Positions 42,099 to 50,359 of a stretch of 64,000 nt of DNA are shown here, in pieces. The notes under the pieces were generated by a model. It saw only the letters and a program-made list of their open reading frames with translations. It was not told where the DNA came from and did no database searches. The stretch's first letter is position 1. The number at the start of each line of letters is the position of its first letter. The stretch spans positions 2,480,001-2,544,000 of the forward strand of contig NZ_CP087203.1 of the NCBI RefSeq assembly GCF_026016325.1, written 5' to 3'. This DNA is from Pseudomonas sp. B21-056 (lineage in GTDB: Bacteria; Pseudomonadota; Gammaproteobacteria; Pseudomonadales; Pseudomonadaceae). The position numbers were made by a program, and so were the translations under genes.

Positions 42099-43046
42099 AT
42101 GACATTCTCTCGAACCTTGCGCCATCTGCTTATCAGTACATTATTCGCCGCCCCCCTGGCCCAGGCCGCCGAGTCGTTTGTGCTGCATGTCGGTGACCAG
42201 AATTACTACAACGTACGGGCTTCAGTGGAAGCCTCCGGTGTGCTTGAGGGTGCCCCTTATCGCGTTGACTGGAAACACTTCCAGGCCGCCGCGCCCCTGG
42301 CGGAAGCCCTCGGCACCGGTGACCTGGACTTGGGATTTCTCGGTGATTCGGGCTTCCTGTTCCTGGCCGCCAAGCAGGCGCCGGTCAAGTTGATCGGTGT
42401 CTCGCGGCAAAACCCGGACACCATCGCGCTACTGGTACCCAAGGATTCGCCGGTCAAGACCATCGCCGACCTCAAGGGCAAGAAGATTGCCTATTGGCCC
42501 GGTGCCTGGAGCCAGCAACTGACGCTGCGTGCTCTGGAGCAGGCCGGCTTGCCCGAGAATCATGTCAAACTGATCAAGCTGATGCCCATCGACGCGGCCG
42601 CCGCCTTGCCCCAAGGCAGCATCGACGCCTTCCCGGTGTGGGAACCCTACATCTCGCAACAGATTCTGTTTTCCGGCGCACGGCCGATCCTGACGGCGAA
42701 GAACCTGATGCCCGGCCTTAGCGCCATCGCCGCCTCGACGCCGGCCATCGACAGCAAGCGTGAAGCGATCGCAGACTTCCTTGCTCGCGTGAAACAAGCC
42801 CGCGCCTGGGTTGACACCCATACCGACCAATACGCCGACCTATGGGCGAAAAAAGCCAATCTCGACCAGGATGTCTCGCGTCATTGGTTACGTCAGGCCC
42901 ACATGAGCGTCGGCCCGGTGGACCAGCAGGCCGCCGCCGATCTGCAAAGTACTGCGGACTTCCTGTTCAGCGTCAAGGCGCTGCCGGCTCCGCTGGCCAC
43001 TGCCGCGATGATCGATACGTCCTTCAGCCAGGCGTTGAGTCATTGA
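42099..43046 (+). CDS. Second ABC periplasmic binding protein, divergent orphan
   Basis: A 315-residue SsuA/TauA-like binding protein with signal peptide (about residues 1-24) and core motifs 'GTGDLDLGFLGDSGFLFLAAKQ', 'KTIADLKGKKIAYWPGAWSQQ' and 'GSIDAFPVWEPYISQQ'. ATG 42099 follows AGGA and starts the signal; an in-frame ATG at 42057 is less likely. It has no permease of its own and is divergent from the importer operon across 300 bp, so it probably delivers a second ligand to the same permease/ATPase. Confidence 0.88.
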   Translation: MTFSRTLRHLLISTLFAAPLAQAAESFVLHVGDQNYYNVRASVEASGVLEGAPYRVDWKHFQAAAPLAEALGTGDLDLGFLGDSGFLFLAAKQAPVKLIGVSRQNPDTIALLVPKDSPVKTIADLKGKKIAYWPGAWSQQLTLRALEQAGLPENHVKLIKLMPIDAAAALPQGSIDAFPVWEPYISQQILFSGARPILTAKNLMPGLSAIAASTPAIDSKREAIADFLARVKQARAWVDTHTDQYADLWAKKANLDQDVSRHWLRQAHMSVGPVDQQAAADLQSTADFLFSVKALPAPLATAAMIDTSFSQALSH

Positions 43047-43281
43047 GTACGAATAGCAGGATCAGTCACGGGGTGCTCTCGTCGGAATAGGAAAACAGGC
43101 CGGGCATCCACAGCCTTGGGCAACAGTCCTGCGGCGAAAAGCGTCGGCAATAAACCACTTGAGCATCTCAGGGTGGGCCTTGGCAGTGTCGTGGGCGCTT
43201 CTCCGAGCATAGGATGCCACTGCAAGTGGCGGCCAATATTGGAGAAGCGATCAATCGAGAACAGCATCCCGGGTCGATCAT

Positions 43282-44673
43282 TTACAAGCGAATCAGACCT
43301 CGGTCGCCCTCGATGTCGATAGTCGTACCGTAGGCGGCGGAGAGGCGCTGCAGACGGCTCAGTATCCTGTGCGCATCCGCGCCATGTGCCAAACGAGGTA
43401 TGCCCCGATCCGCGTCGCGCTCGTCCTGCCAGTGCATTTCGACAGGGCACAACAGGACCTCCCGCAGGTGCCCGTCTGCACTGAATCTATTGACTGCGAT
43501 CACGCTCTCATACCAGATCTGCTCCTTGAATACGCCGTGTACCCGGCGATGCTCCATAAACTCGGCTTCTGTCAGGGTGCCTGGCTCTATGCGGTCTTTT
43601 TCATACTCGTCTCGGGTGATTGGGAACTGTTGATTCTCCATGAAAAAGAAATTACCCAAGGAATAATAGATCGGTTTGCCTTTGTAGATTTCGATGCCTC
43701 GGAGTTGATGTGGACCATGCCCGATCACCGTGTCAGCGCCATGATCGATGGCTTCTCGGGCTATGACCGGCATGAAGTCGGGCGGTGTTTCGCAGTAGTT
43801 GCCCGGTTCATGGGTATGCAGCGAAAAGACTGAAAAATCGGAGGTCTGTTTGGCTTGGCGTATGTTTTGGAGGATACGGCGCCGGTCTCGCTCATCCGGT
43901 GTGAAAGTGAACTCGACCTCCTTGTCAACGTTGGTGCGGGCTCGATACTTGGTGTCGAACAGAGTGACCACTTGGTTTTTCGCATCGGCCGCGAGCACAG
44001 AGCGTCGCATCATCCCTTGAGGGAGCGCGTCGCGCAGATCGGCCAATTGCTGCAGCCGTTGTTCAGAGACCAGGACAAATCGCGTGGTTCGCAGTGCGTT
44101 CAGGCCCGGCCGCCCCTGGATCTGCCCGAGTGGGTCGATGGCACGAGCATCCGCCTCAAAGCGTGAAGCTGCGGCCACCAGCGATACCCGTCCGGCGCCG
44201 GTGCTTAATAGGGCGGGAGCACTGGCTTGGGCGAGTGTTTCACCTGTTCCTGCCTGGACGATGCCTGCACGGCGAAAAAGCTCGTCAGTGCTGCGCATGC
44301 CCTGAACGCCCCAGTCGGTGCTGTGATTGTTTGCGCGACTGACCAGATTGAACCCCATTTCTTTTAGATCTTCGGCTACGGCGGGTGTGCTGATCAGCCA
44401 AGAGCCTCCCGACAGCGCGGATGGGTAACCTGCGTACTGCTGAAGATCAATGGCGGTACCTTCGAAATTACCAAAGGTTACGTCAGCATTTTTCAGCACC
44501 TCGAGAAGATCCGGGGAGCGTCGGCTTATGCGAGCATGAATGGCGTCGGAGATGATCAAGTCTCCTACTGCCACAAGCGTGAAGTTGTCTTCGACGTTGG
44601 CCGAAAGCCAGGAAGATGAAAGTTTCCCCGGCGCGTCGGCCGTGGCAGCGCTGTTGATCAGTGTTTTATCCAT
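43282..44673 (-). CDS. CapA-family protein (PGA_cap metallophosphoesterase fold)
   Basis: A 463-residue protein of the CapA/PGA_cap family: 'FTLVAVGDLIISDAI' at the start, 'ADVTFGNFEGTAID', 'MGFNLVSRANNHSTDWGVQGM', 'SLHTHEPGNY' and 'ADTVIGHGPHQLRGIEIYKGKPIYYSLGNFFF'. These give Asp/Asn/His metal-ligand motifs of a calcineurin-like fold. CapA is known from poly-gamma-glutamate capsule synthesis, but many catabolic clusters carry homologues of unknown role. No signal peptide or TM anchor is seen, unlike the capsule protein. ATG 44673 overlaps the beta-lactamase-like gene by eight bases. Confidence 0.87.
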   Translation of the reverse strand: MDKTLINSAATADAPGKLSSSWLSANVEDNFTLVAVGDLIISDAIHARISRRSPDLLEVLKNADVTFGNFEGTAIDLQQYAGYPSALSGGSWLISTPAVAEDLKEMGFNLVSRANNHSTDWGVQGMRSTDELFRRAGIVQAGTGETLAQASAPALLSTGAGRVSLVAAASRFEADARAIDPLGQIQGRPGLNALRTTRFVLVSEQRLQQLADLRDALPQGMMRRSVLAADAKNQVVTLFDTKYRARTNVDKEVEFTFTPDERDRRRILQNIRQAKQTSDFSVFSLHTHEPGNYCETPPDFMPVIAREAIDHGADTVIGHGPHQLRGIEIYKGKPIYYSLGNFFFMENQQFPITRDEYEKDRIEPGTLTEAEFMEHRRVHGVFKEQIWYESVIAVNRFSADGHLREVLLCPVEMHWQDERDADRGIPRLAHGADAHRILSRLQRLSAAYGTTIDIEGDRGLIRL

Positions 44674-45532
44674 GAGCCAGCGCTCCGGTTGATGGAAAGC
44701 CATCCCAACAGACTCGAGCGAGTCGCCCTAATGTTGAAAAGGCTGACGCGTAGCCGGGCAGTCCGTTGGGCATGATCAGGGGAACTTGATCGGTGTAACC
44801 CGTGAAGATGAACCGCGGAACGCCGTCACGATAGACAATGCCGCCATCCATTCGACCCCGCTTGCCCGTGCCGCCCTTGTGGGCGACCTTTGCATCTGCC
44901 GGAAGCAATGAGGCCATCTTTGTGCGTAGCTTTTGCCAACTGAGGACCTCCAAGGCAAAGGTGCACAGTTCGGGGGAGCAACCCAGCAATGTAGCTGCGC
45001 CAGGATCTACACTGCCTTGGAGGATGAGGTCGTAGAGCAATCCCTGGTCGAAAGCCGAAATAGTAGTGACCTCTTCCAGCTTATGGTCCATTGGCAAGTC
45101 CGGACGAGGAATGGTATTTCGATGCACGGTATCGTGCATACCAATGGCTTGGCAGAATCCATTGATCTGAGCGAGTTCGATACGCTCCAATACCATGCGG
45201 GTGCAAACGTTATCACTCACGATAATCATCTGAACCAGAGCATCCCGCAGGCTGATGCTGAATCCAGGCGTCAGGTATTTGAATGTCCCTGATACGACGC
45301 CTTCACGGAGTCTATCTTCGTAGAGGATTTGCTCATTCAGATCGAGATGCCCTCGATGCACTTCTCGAAGAACCGCCATTAATATTGATGTCTTGCGTGT
45401 GCTTCCGGCAGCGAATGCGGTATGGCCGCTGCGGTGTGCAACTTCACCAGTGACTAAATTCTTAACGTGCCAAGCGGTGATGTAGGGTTGCTCTTCACAA
45501 ATTTGGTTGAGTTGGTTTATCACGGTCTGCAT
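44666..45532 (-). CDS. Class A beta-lactamase-fold serine hydrolase, no signal peptide
   Basis: A 288-residue protein with the penicillin-recognising fold: SxxK at Ser44-Lys47 ('GSTRKTS'), SDN at 106-108 and a KGG triad at 219-221 ('HKGGTGKRGRMDGG'). The class A ExxLN omega-loop glutamate is not in canonical form. There is no signal peptide, so it is cytoplasmic, unlike resistance beta-lactamases. It could hydrolyse a beta-lactam, another cyclic amide, or an ester. It lies in an operon with a CocE-type acyl hydrolase, a carrier and a CapA-like protein, which suggests catabolism rather than resistance. Confidence 0.85.
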   Translation of the reverse strand: MQTVINQLNQICEEQPYITAWHVKNLVTGEVAHRSGHTAFAAGSTRKTSILMAVLREVHRGHLDLNEQILYEDRLREGVVSGTFKYLTPGFSISLRDALVQMIIVSDNVCTRMVLERIELAQINGFCQAIGMHDTVHRNTIPRPDLPMDHKLEEVTTISAFDQGLLYDLILQGSVDPGAATLLGCSPELCTFALEVLSWQKLRTKMASLLPADAKVAHKGGTGKRGRMDGGIVYRDGVPRFIFTGYTDQVPLIMPNGLPGYASAFSTLGRLARVCWDGFPSTGALAHG

Positions 45533-45615
45533 GCTAACTCCGAGGCAAGGGTGGGCGTCCTATATGACTAGGGTGGCTAAGTAGTTAATTAACCCAGTGC
45601 AAAGAAAACAGGTGA

Positions 45616-47484
45616 TTATCGAGTTGTCTGCGATTCATCCAAGGTGGTTAATATCAAGCGAGAGGGACACTGTTTGGAAAAATGCACGGTGTTTAATACT
45701 TTGGTTTTTTGCAGAGCCTGGCCTTCAGGTTCGCCACTATTGGGATTGACGTCAAAATGCGGGAAATTACTACTTGCAATGTCCAGTCGAAGCCTATGCC
45801 CCTTGGCAAAACGGTTGCAAGTTGCGAACGGTTCAATTCGAATCCTCACGCGCTCCCCCGGCGTCATCAGCGTCGGTTCCGACCAATTATTCCGATAGCG
45901 GCAACGCAGGATGCCATCGGTAATATTCATCGCATAACCTTGTGGATAGTCCGAAGAGGGAGGATATACATCTACCAACTTGGCGGTGAAGTCCGTGTCC
46001 AGGCCCTCGCTTTCTACAAAGAGTTCGATGGAAATCGGGCCGGCGACGATAAGATCCTTCTCTAGCGGCGCTGTTTGAAAAGACAGGACGTCCGGCCTGG
46101 CGCAGAGAGGTAGGTCGTTTCCCTGGCTGGCAAAAAAACCGGATGTCTCACGTTGGTCAAAAGCGCCGCCATAAAACACCGGGGCACCCGAGGTCAGCGC
46201 GCCGCCGATGGTTGGAACCGGATGGTCGGGATTGGAGATGTAGCTTCTGCATGCGTGGGTCTCAACCGGTGGCTGCGATCCCAGGCTGAGATTGTTGTGC
46301 AGATAAAACACTTCTTCCTGACTGCCCATTAGCGGCCACTGGTCGCCCCTCAACCATTGACCGCCATGGTCCAGATGTCCCTCTTGATCGCGCTGGCCGC
46401 TGCCGCCGCCCATCAGGAAAACTTTCACTGTTGCGCCGACCTGGCGCTCGTCGTTTTGAGTTAACCACCGTTCAAACCACCGAATCCGGCAAGCCACCCA
46501 ATCGGTATCGACGTTTCCATCAAAAGCTGCGGCGGGGCCAAAATCGACATCGCCACTGTGAGTCACGTTTCGATCACCGTGTAACCACGGCCCCATGATC
46601 AGGTGTTGTGGTGCGCACTTTGACTCACTCAGCGATGTCCGATTCTTCAGCGTGGATCCGACATACACGTCGTACCAACTGGACATGTGCAGGATCGGGA
46701 TGTCCGGGATATTCTCGTAGTGGTGTTCAGCGTTGATCCCGATCTGCTCCCAGTAGGGCCCGAAGGTTCCCATTCGCCACTGTTCAAGCAGATAGTCTTC
46801 GTACTCCGGTACATGGCGCAAGGGTGACTCGCCTTGCACCCACGGCATGCATGTAAACCACTGGCGGATGTCCTCGTGTTCCAGTGCCTTCAGCACATTA
46901 GGATCTGCCAGTGCCGTTGGACTTTGCAGCGCTTGTTTATAGGCCCATGTTGCCTGCTTGAGCTCGAAGGCTCCGCCTTGGCGAATCCCACAGTGATACG
47001 CATTGGAGAAACCACCGGAGTCGAGCACCATGGTCATGAGTCCAGGGGGATTCAGGCATGCCATTGCCAACTGGGTATGCGCGGCATATGAAAGTCCCAT
47101 ACTGCCAATCTTGCCATTACACCAGGGTTGTTCCAGCAGCCAGACCAACGTGTCAAATCCATCCTCGCCTTCAGACAGATACTTAACGAACTCGCCTTGT
47201 GACGCGTACCGGCCTCTGCAATCTTGAAATACAGTGATAAATCCCGCCGCCGCAAAACGCGCTGCCATTTCCTCACGCGTCAGCAGATGACCGTCAAGGC
47301 TCAGCTCTGATCGAGATGGATTGGTTTTACCGTAGGGGGTGCGTTCGATAATGACCGGCAGCGCGCCGTTTCGATCACGAGGAAAATAGATATCCGTGGC
47401 TAGGCTAATCCCATCGCGCACCGTCACTTGCTGATCACGCATGACTTTCAGTGCGTCAAAACCAGATACGGAAGTAAGGTTCAT
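45616..47484 (-). CDS. CocE/NonD-family hydrolase (X-Pro dipeptidyl-peptidase S15 type)
   Basis: A 622-residue serine hydrolase. N-terminal alpha/beta-hydrolase core with nucleophile Ser132 in 'GSMGLSYAAHTQ', oxyanion-associated 'RTPYGKTN', catalytic Asp and His regions near 'HMSSWYDVYVGS' and 'MGPWLHGDRN', and a C-terminal jelly-roll beta domain from about residue 390. Family members cleave cocaine and alpha-amino-acid esters, beta-lactam side-chain amides and X-Pro peptides. ATG 47484 (AAGG just upstream) is preferred to the TTG 15 bases earlier. It lacks a signal peptide. Neighbour of a beta-lactamase-fold protein, so an amino-acyl amide or ester substrate is plausible. Confidence 0.9.
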   Translation of the reverse strand: MNLTSVSGFDALKVMRDQQVTVRDGISLATDIYFPRDRNGALPVIIERTPYGKTNPSRSELSLDGHLLTREEMAARFAAAGFITVFQDCRGRYASQGEFVKYLSEGEDGFDTLVWLLEQPWCNGKIGSMGLSYAAHTQLAMACLNPPGLMTMVLDSGGFSNAYHCGIRQGGAFELKQATWAYKQALQSPTALADPNVLKALEHEDIRQWFTCMPWVQGESPLRHVPEYEDYLLEQWRMGTFGPYWEQIGINAEHHYENIPDIPILHMSSWYDVYVGSTLKNRTSLSESKCAPQHLIMGPWLHGDRNVTHSGDVDFGPAAAFDGNVDTDWVACRIRWFERWLTQNDERQVGATVKVFLMGGGSGQRDQEGHLDHGGQWLRGDQWPLMGSQEEVFYLHNNLSLGSQPPVETHACRSYISNPDHPVPTIGGALTSGAPVFYGGAFDQRETSGFFASQGNDLPLCARPDVLSFQTAPLEKDLIVAGPISIELFVESEGLDTDFTAKLVDVYPPSSDYPQGYAMNITDGILRCRYRNNWSEPTLMTPGERVRIRIEPFATCNRFAKGHRLRLDIASSNFPHFDVNPNSGEPEGQALQKTKVLNTVHFSKQCPSRLILTTLDESQTTR

Positions 47485-47517
47485 CAGTAATACCTTCAAA
47501 GTGCCGCGTCCGGTGAA

Positions 47518-48954
47518 TCAATAGCCCGTGGAGACCGCAATGGCGAGCATGACGAGTGCGATACCGAAGTAGGTAACGAATAAGGGAAGAATAAAGCGCG
47601 CCCATTGACCCCAACCTACTTGTGCGGTGGCGAGCAATACCAACAAGCCACTGGACGTAGGAGTAATCATATTGGTCAGCCCATGCCCCAGCAAAAACGC
47701 GTAGACGCTTGTTTGTGGTGTCACGCCTGTTAATTGGCCAAGAGGACCAAAAATCGGCATCGTTACCGCCGCGCCTCCTGAGGTCGATGGAATCAGTACA
47801 TCGAGACCCAGTTGCGCAAAAAACATGCCAAAAGCCGAAACTGTGGGACTATGGCCTCCTATCATGCTGGCAAGTCCATTAACCACGGAGTCGAGGATTT
47901 TTCCGGTTGAAAGAACGTCTTCCACCGCGGTTGCCAATCCAATGAGAAGGCCCGCCATCATGACTTTTTTCATTCCGCTCAGGAACGCGTCGGCGGCGGC
48001 AGTCGCACCCACGCCGCTGATGGCGGCGAACAGAATGCTCATCCCGATATAGTAGGCACTGAGTTCGGTAAACTTCCACTTCCAAGTGTTGGAGGCATAG
48101 ACCAGAAAACTGACGCCTGCTAATAAGGTCAGGAGCGTAAGTACATGCCGAGCCGAGAGGCGCGTGTTGTCATTGATGACATGGGCACGTACATCTACCC
48201 CGGTACGGCGGATGCACATCAAGACGAATGCAGTACCGACTAGCATGAATACAACAAATGTAGCGGCGCGCATTCCCATTCCGCTAAATACAGGTAAGCC
48301 AACGATGGGTTGGGCAATCCCTAGAGCCACTGGGTTGGAAATGGAAGAAAGAAATCCTATTTTCACCGAAATGACGACAATGGCGAGTCCAATTATTGTA
48401 GGCAGTCCCATTCTATGGGCCATGGCAACCATGAGCGGCACGACCATCACGTATTCTTTAGCCATACCAAGACATGAGCTGCCCAAGGAAAGTATCAGCA
48501 TGATCGACGGGACCAATATGTAGATATTTCCCCTTGCAAGTGCCAGCATCCGGGTCAGGCCGGAGTCTATTGTTCCCGATCGGTTTAGAACGCCAAACAT
48601 GCCGCCTATCAATATGACCATGAAAATCAATCCGGATTGTTTTACCAATCCGTTGGGGATTGCCATGAGCCCTTCAACAATTGATACGGGTTTGACATCT
48701 GCTTCTTTTCGCGCTTCCACGCTGAATAAATGTGAGAGCGCGCTATTTTTTTCCAACTGTTCAAACGTGCCCGGTAATACGAGTTCGCCTTTTCGTCGGT
48801 ACTCTCCGGAATCAACCAGGTAGGTCAAGATGACTGCTAAGAAAACGATGGCAAGCAAAATAACCGCAGGATTGATCTGCCGGCTGGACGTCGAGTGCTT
48901 TTCACCAGCAATCTTTTCGTCGAGGGCGGCGCTACTTTTAGTAATGGCTGTCAT
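47518..48954 (-). CDS. YfcC/ArcD-type (C4-dicarboxylate/basic amino acid) membrane carrier
   Basis: A 478-residue inner-membrane protein with 11-13 predicted TM segments. 'GMFGVLNRSGTIDSGL', 'GSSCLGMAKEYVMVVPLMVAMAHRMG' and 'DVLIPSTSGGAAVTMPIFGPLGQL' with 'GHGLTNMITPTSSGLLVLLATAQVGWGQW' are the conserved re-entrant motifs of the YfcC/DcuC-like superfamily. It probably imports the compound that the downstream hydrolases cleave. First gene of the operon with CocE-like, beta-lactamase-like and CapA-like genes; a 32-residue leader frame precedes it. Confidence 0.88.
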   Translation of the reverse strand: MTAITKSSAALDEKIAGEKHSTSSRQINPAVILLAIVFLAVILTYLVDSGEYRRKGELVLPGTFEQLEKNSALSHLFSVEARKEADVKPVSIVEGLMAIPNGLVKQSGLIFMVILIGGMFGVLNRSGTIDSGLTRMLALARGNIYILVPSIMLILSLGSSCLGMAKEYVMVVPLMVAMAHRMGLPTIIGLAIVVISVKIGFLSSISNPVALGIAQPIVGLPVFSGMGMRAATFVVFMLVGTAFVLMCIRRTGVDVRAHVINDNTRLSARHVLTLLTLLAGVSFLVYASNTWKWKFTELSAYYIGMSILFAAISGVGATAAADAFLSGMKKVMMAGLLIGLATAVEDVLSTGKILDSVVNGLASMIGGHSPTVSAFGMFFAQLGLDVLIPSTSGGAAVTMPIFGPLGQLTGVTPQTSVYAFLLGHGLTNMITPTSSGLLVLLATAQVGWGQWARFILPLFVTYFGIALVMLAIAVSTGY

Positions 48955-49015
48955 GGTAAGTCACTCTTGCTGGTGCAAATGCGCTAATTTTTATAAAACA
49001 GGACAAGGCCCTGGC

Positions 49016-49114
49016 TCATTGGCAGTTGAAGCAAAAGTACGCTTTGGTTTTGTTGAGGTGGCCGGCGGATATGTTCGTGCTGGGCTTTATCAGATTCTCG
49101 AATGTTGCAGCCAT
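49016..49114 (-). CDS. Possible 32-residue small protein/leader peptide
   Basis: ATG 49114 preceded by AGGAGA at ideal distance opens a 32-codon frame ('MAATFENLIKPSTNISAGHL' then a Cys-containing end FCFNCQ) that stops 61 bases before the carrier ATG. It could be a leader peptide or a small protein translated with the operon. Only the ribosome site and position support it. Confidence 0.35.
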   Translation of the reverse strand: MAATFENLIKPSTNISAGHLNKTKAYFCFNCQ

Positions 49115-49238
49115 GAGCGGTCTCCTGTTTTTATTTTTTATGATTGATTTAATCCAGGCTGACCTTATCAAGATGAAGTTTGCCTGCGCAAGATTATGAG
49201 TTATCGAGATATCCCTATGCGTTTATGGCTTTTCATTG

Positions 49239-50144
49239 CTATGAAAATGTGGCGCTGTGCTCGCTCAGGTAGGCGATGAAGTGCCTGGCAAAATCGTCCA
49301 CCACCCTGGACCGTGGTTGATTGGCGTGAAAGGCCAATCCAAATGAATATTCGATCGATGGTTTTAGAGGACGTGACACGATGGGGAGCTGGTCGAAATG
49401 AGACGCGAGCAGTGAGTTGATGATGGATACCCCTAGTCCCTCCGCTACGAAACCGCAGGCGACTGCCGCAGAGTGAACCTCTACCCGGACATGGGGACTC
49501 AGTTTGGCGGCGCGAAAGGCCAGGTCCAGATCGGTTCGCAACGTACGTTGTCGTCCCAGCAGCACGAGTGGGATGTTTCGCAGGTCTTCGATTGCAACAG
49601 ACGTTTTCTGGCTCAGGGGATGGCCGGAGGGCATGACACAAACGGCCTCGGTGGTGATTTTGTAATTGATCTCGAAGTCAGCGAGTTCGCTGGGCATCCG
49701 AACAATTCCAAGGTCTGCAGAGCGGTCCAGGATCGCCCGTTCGATCGCTTCATAGGAGCCCGATACGATCTCCACTACGGCATCTTCATGCTGCTCCAGG
49801 AAGCCGGACACAACGCGGGGCATCATTTGCTGCGCCATGCTCGTCGGCACCCCAACCTTGATCAACGTCTTGCGCACGCCTCCGACTCGAATCTCGTCCG
49901 CCAGACGTTGGACTCGCTGGATCTGATCCACAACTTTGCTTATTTCCGCCAGCAATTCACCCGCTTCGGGGGTCGCCATCAGGCGGCCTTTCTTCCGTGC
50001 GAACAGGGTTAACCCGAGCGACTCCTCAAGCTGCGCCAGGAGCCGGCTTACGGCTGATTGTGATAAACCCATCCGAGCACCAGCGCCGATGGTGGACCCC
50101 GTCGCGATGATCGCCTGAAGGGCTTCGAGTTGCTTGAAGTTCAT
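49239..50144 (-). CDS. LysR-family transcriptional regulator
   Basis: A 301-residue LTTR with an N-terminal winged HTH ('FKQLEALQAIIATGSTIGAGARMGLSQSAVSRLLAQLEESLG') and an effector domain ('KVGVPTSMAQQMMPRVVSGFLEQH', 'ACGFVAEGLGVSIINSL'). It resembles the NocR/OccR-type opine regulators in style. It is divergent from the OprD porin across 215 bp and lies upstream of the carrier/hydrolase operon on its own strand, so it probably controls both. A long inverted repeat lies in the divergent promoter. Confidence 0.9.
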   Translation of the reverse strand: MNFKQLEALQAIIATGSTIGAGARMGLSQSAVSRLLAQLEESLGLTLFARKKGRLMATPEAGELLAEISKVVDQIQRVQRLADEIRVGGVRKTLIKVGVPTSMAQQMMPRVVSGFLEQHEDAVVEIVSGSYEAIERAILDRSADLGIVRMPSELADFEINYKITTEAVCVMPSGHPLSQKTSVAIEDLRNIPLVLLGRQRTLRTDLDLAFRAAKLSPHVRVEVHSAAVACGFVAEGLGVSIINSLLASHFDQLPIVSRPLKPSIEYSFGLAFHANQPRSRVVDDFARHFIAYLSEHSATFS

Positions 50145-50238
50145 CCTGCCAATCCTCTATGTCATACATCGTCGCAGCGTCACCTGCCTAGTGAGAATCT
50201 GCATAGAGATATGCGCGACACTCATACTCTTGTGCGTT

Positions 50239-50278
50239 CGCACGTTCCTCAATATTGTCCTGTCCAGAAGAACGTGCG
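50239..50278. promoter_or_regulatory. Long inverted repeat in LysR/OprD divergent promoter
   Basis: CGCACGTTC (50239-50247) and GAACGTGCG (50270-50278) are perfect 9-bp inverted arms separated by 22 bases, about two helical turns between centres plus one. It is a plausible operator for the LysR protein or a second regulator. Confidence 0.5.
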
Positions 50279-50359
50279 TCTAGAAAAATAATAAGGATTT
50301 GCTTCTATTCCTCGGGTTCGCCGACTGCTAAAAAAAACTAAAAAGCTGTGGAGGAAGTT

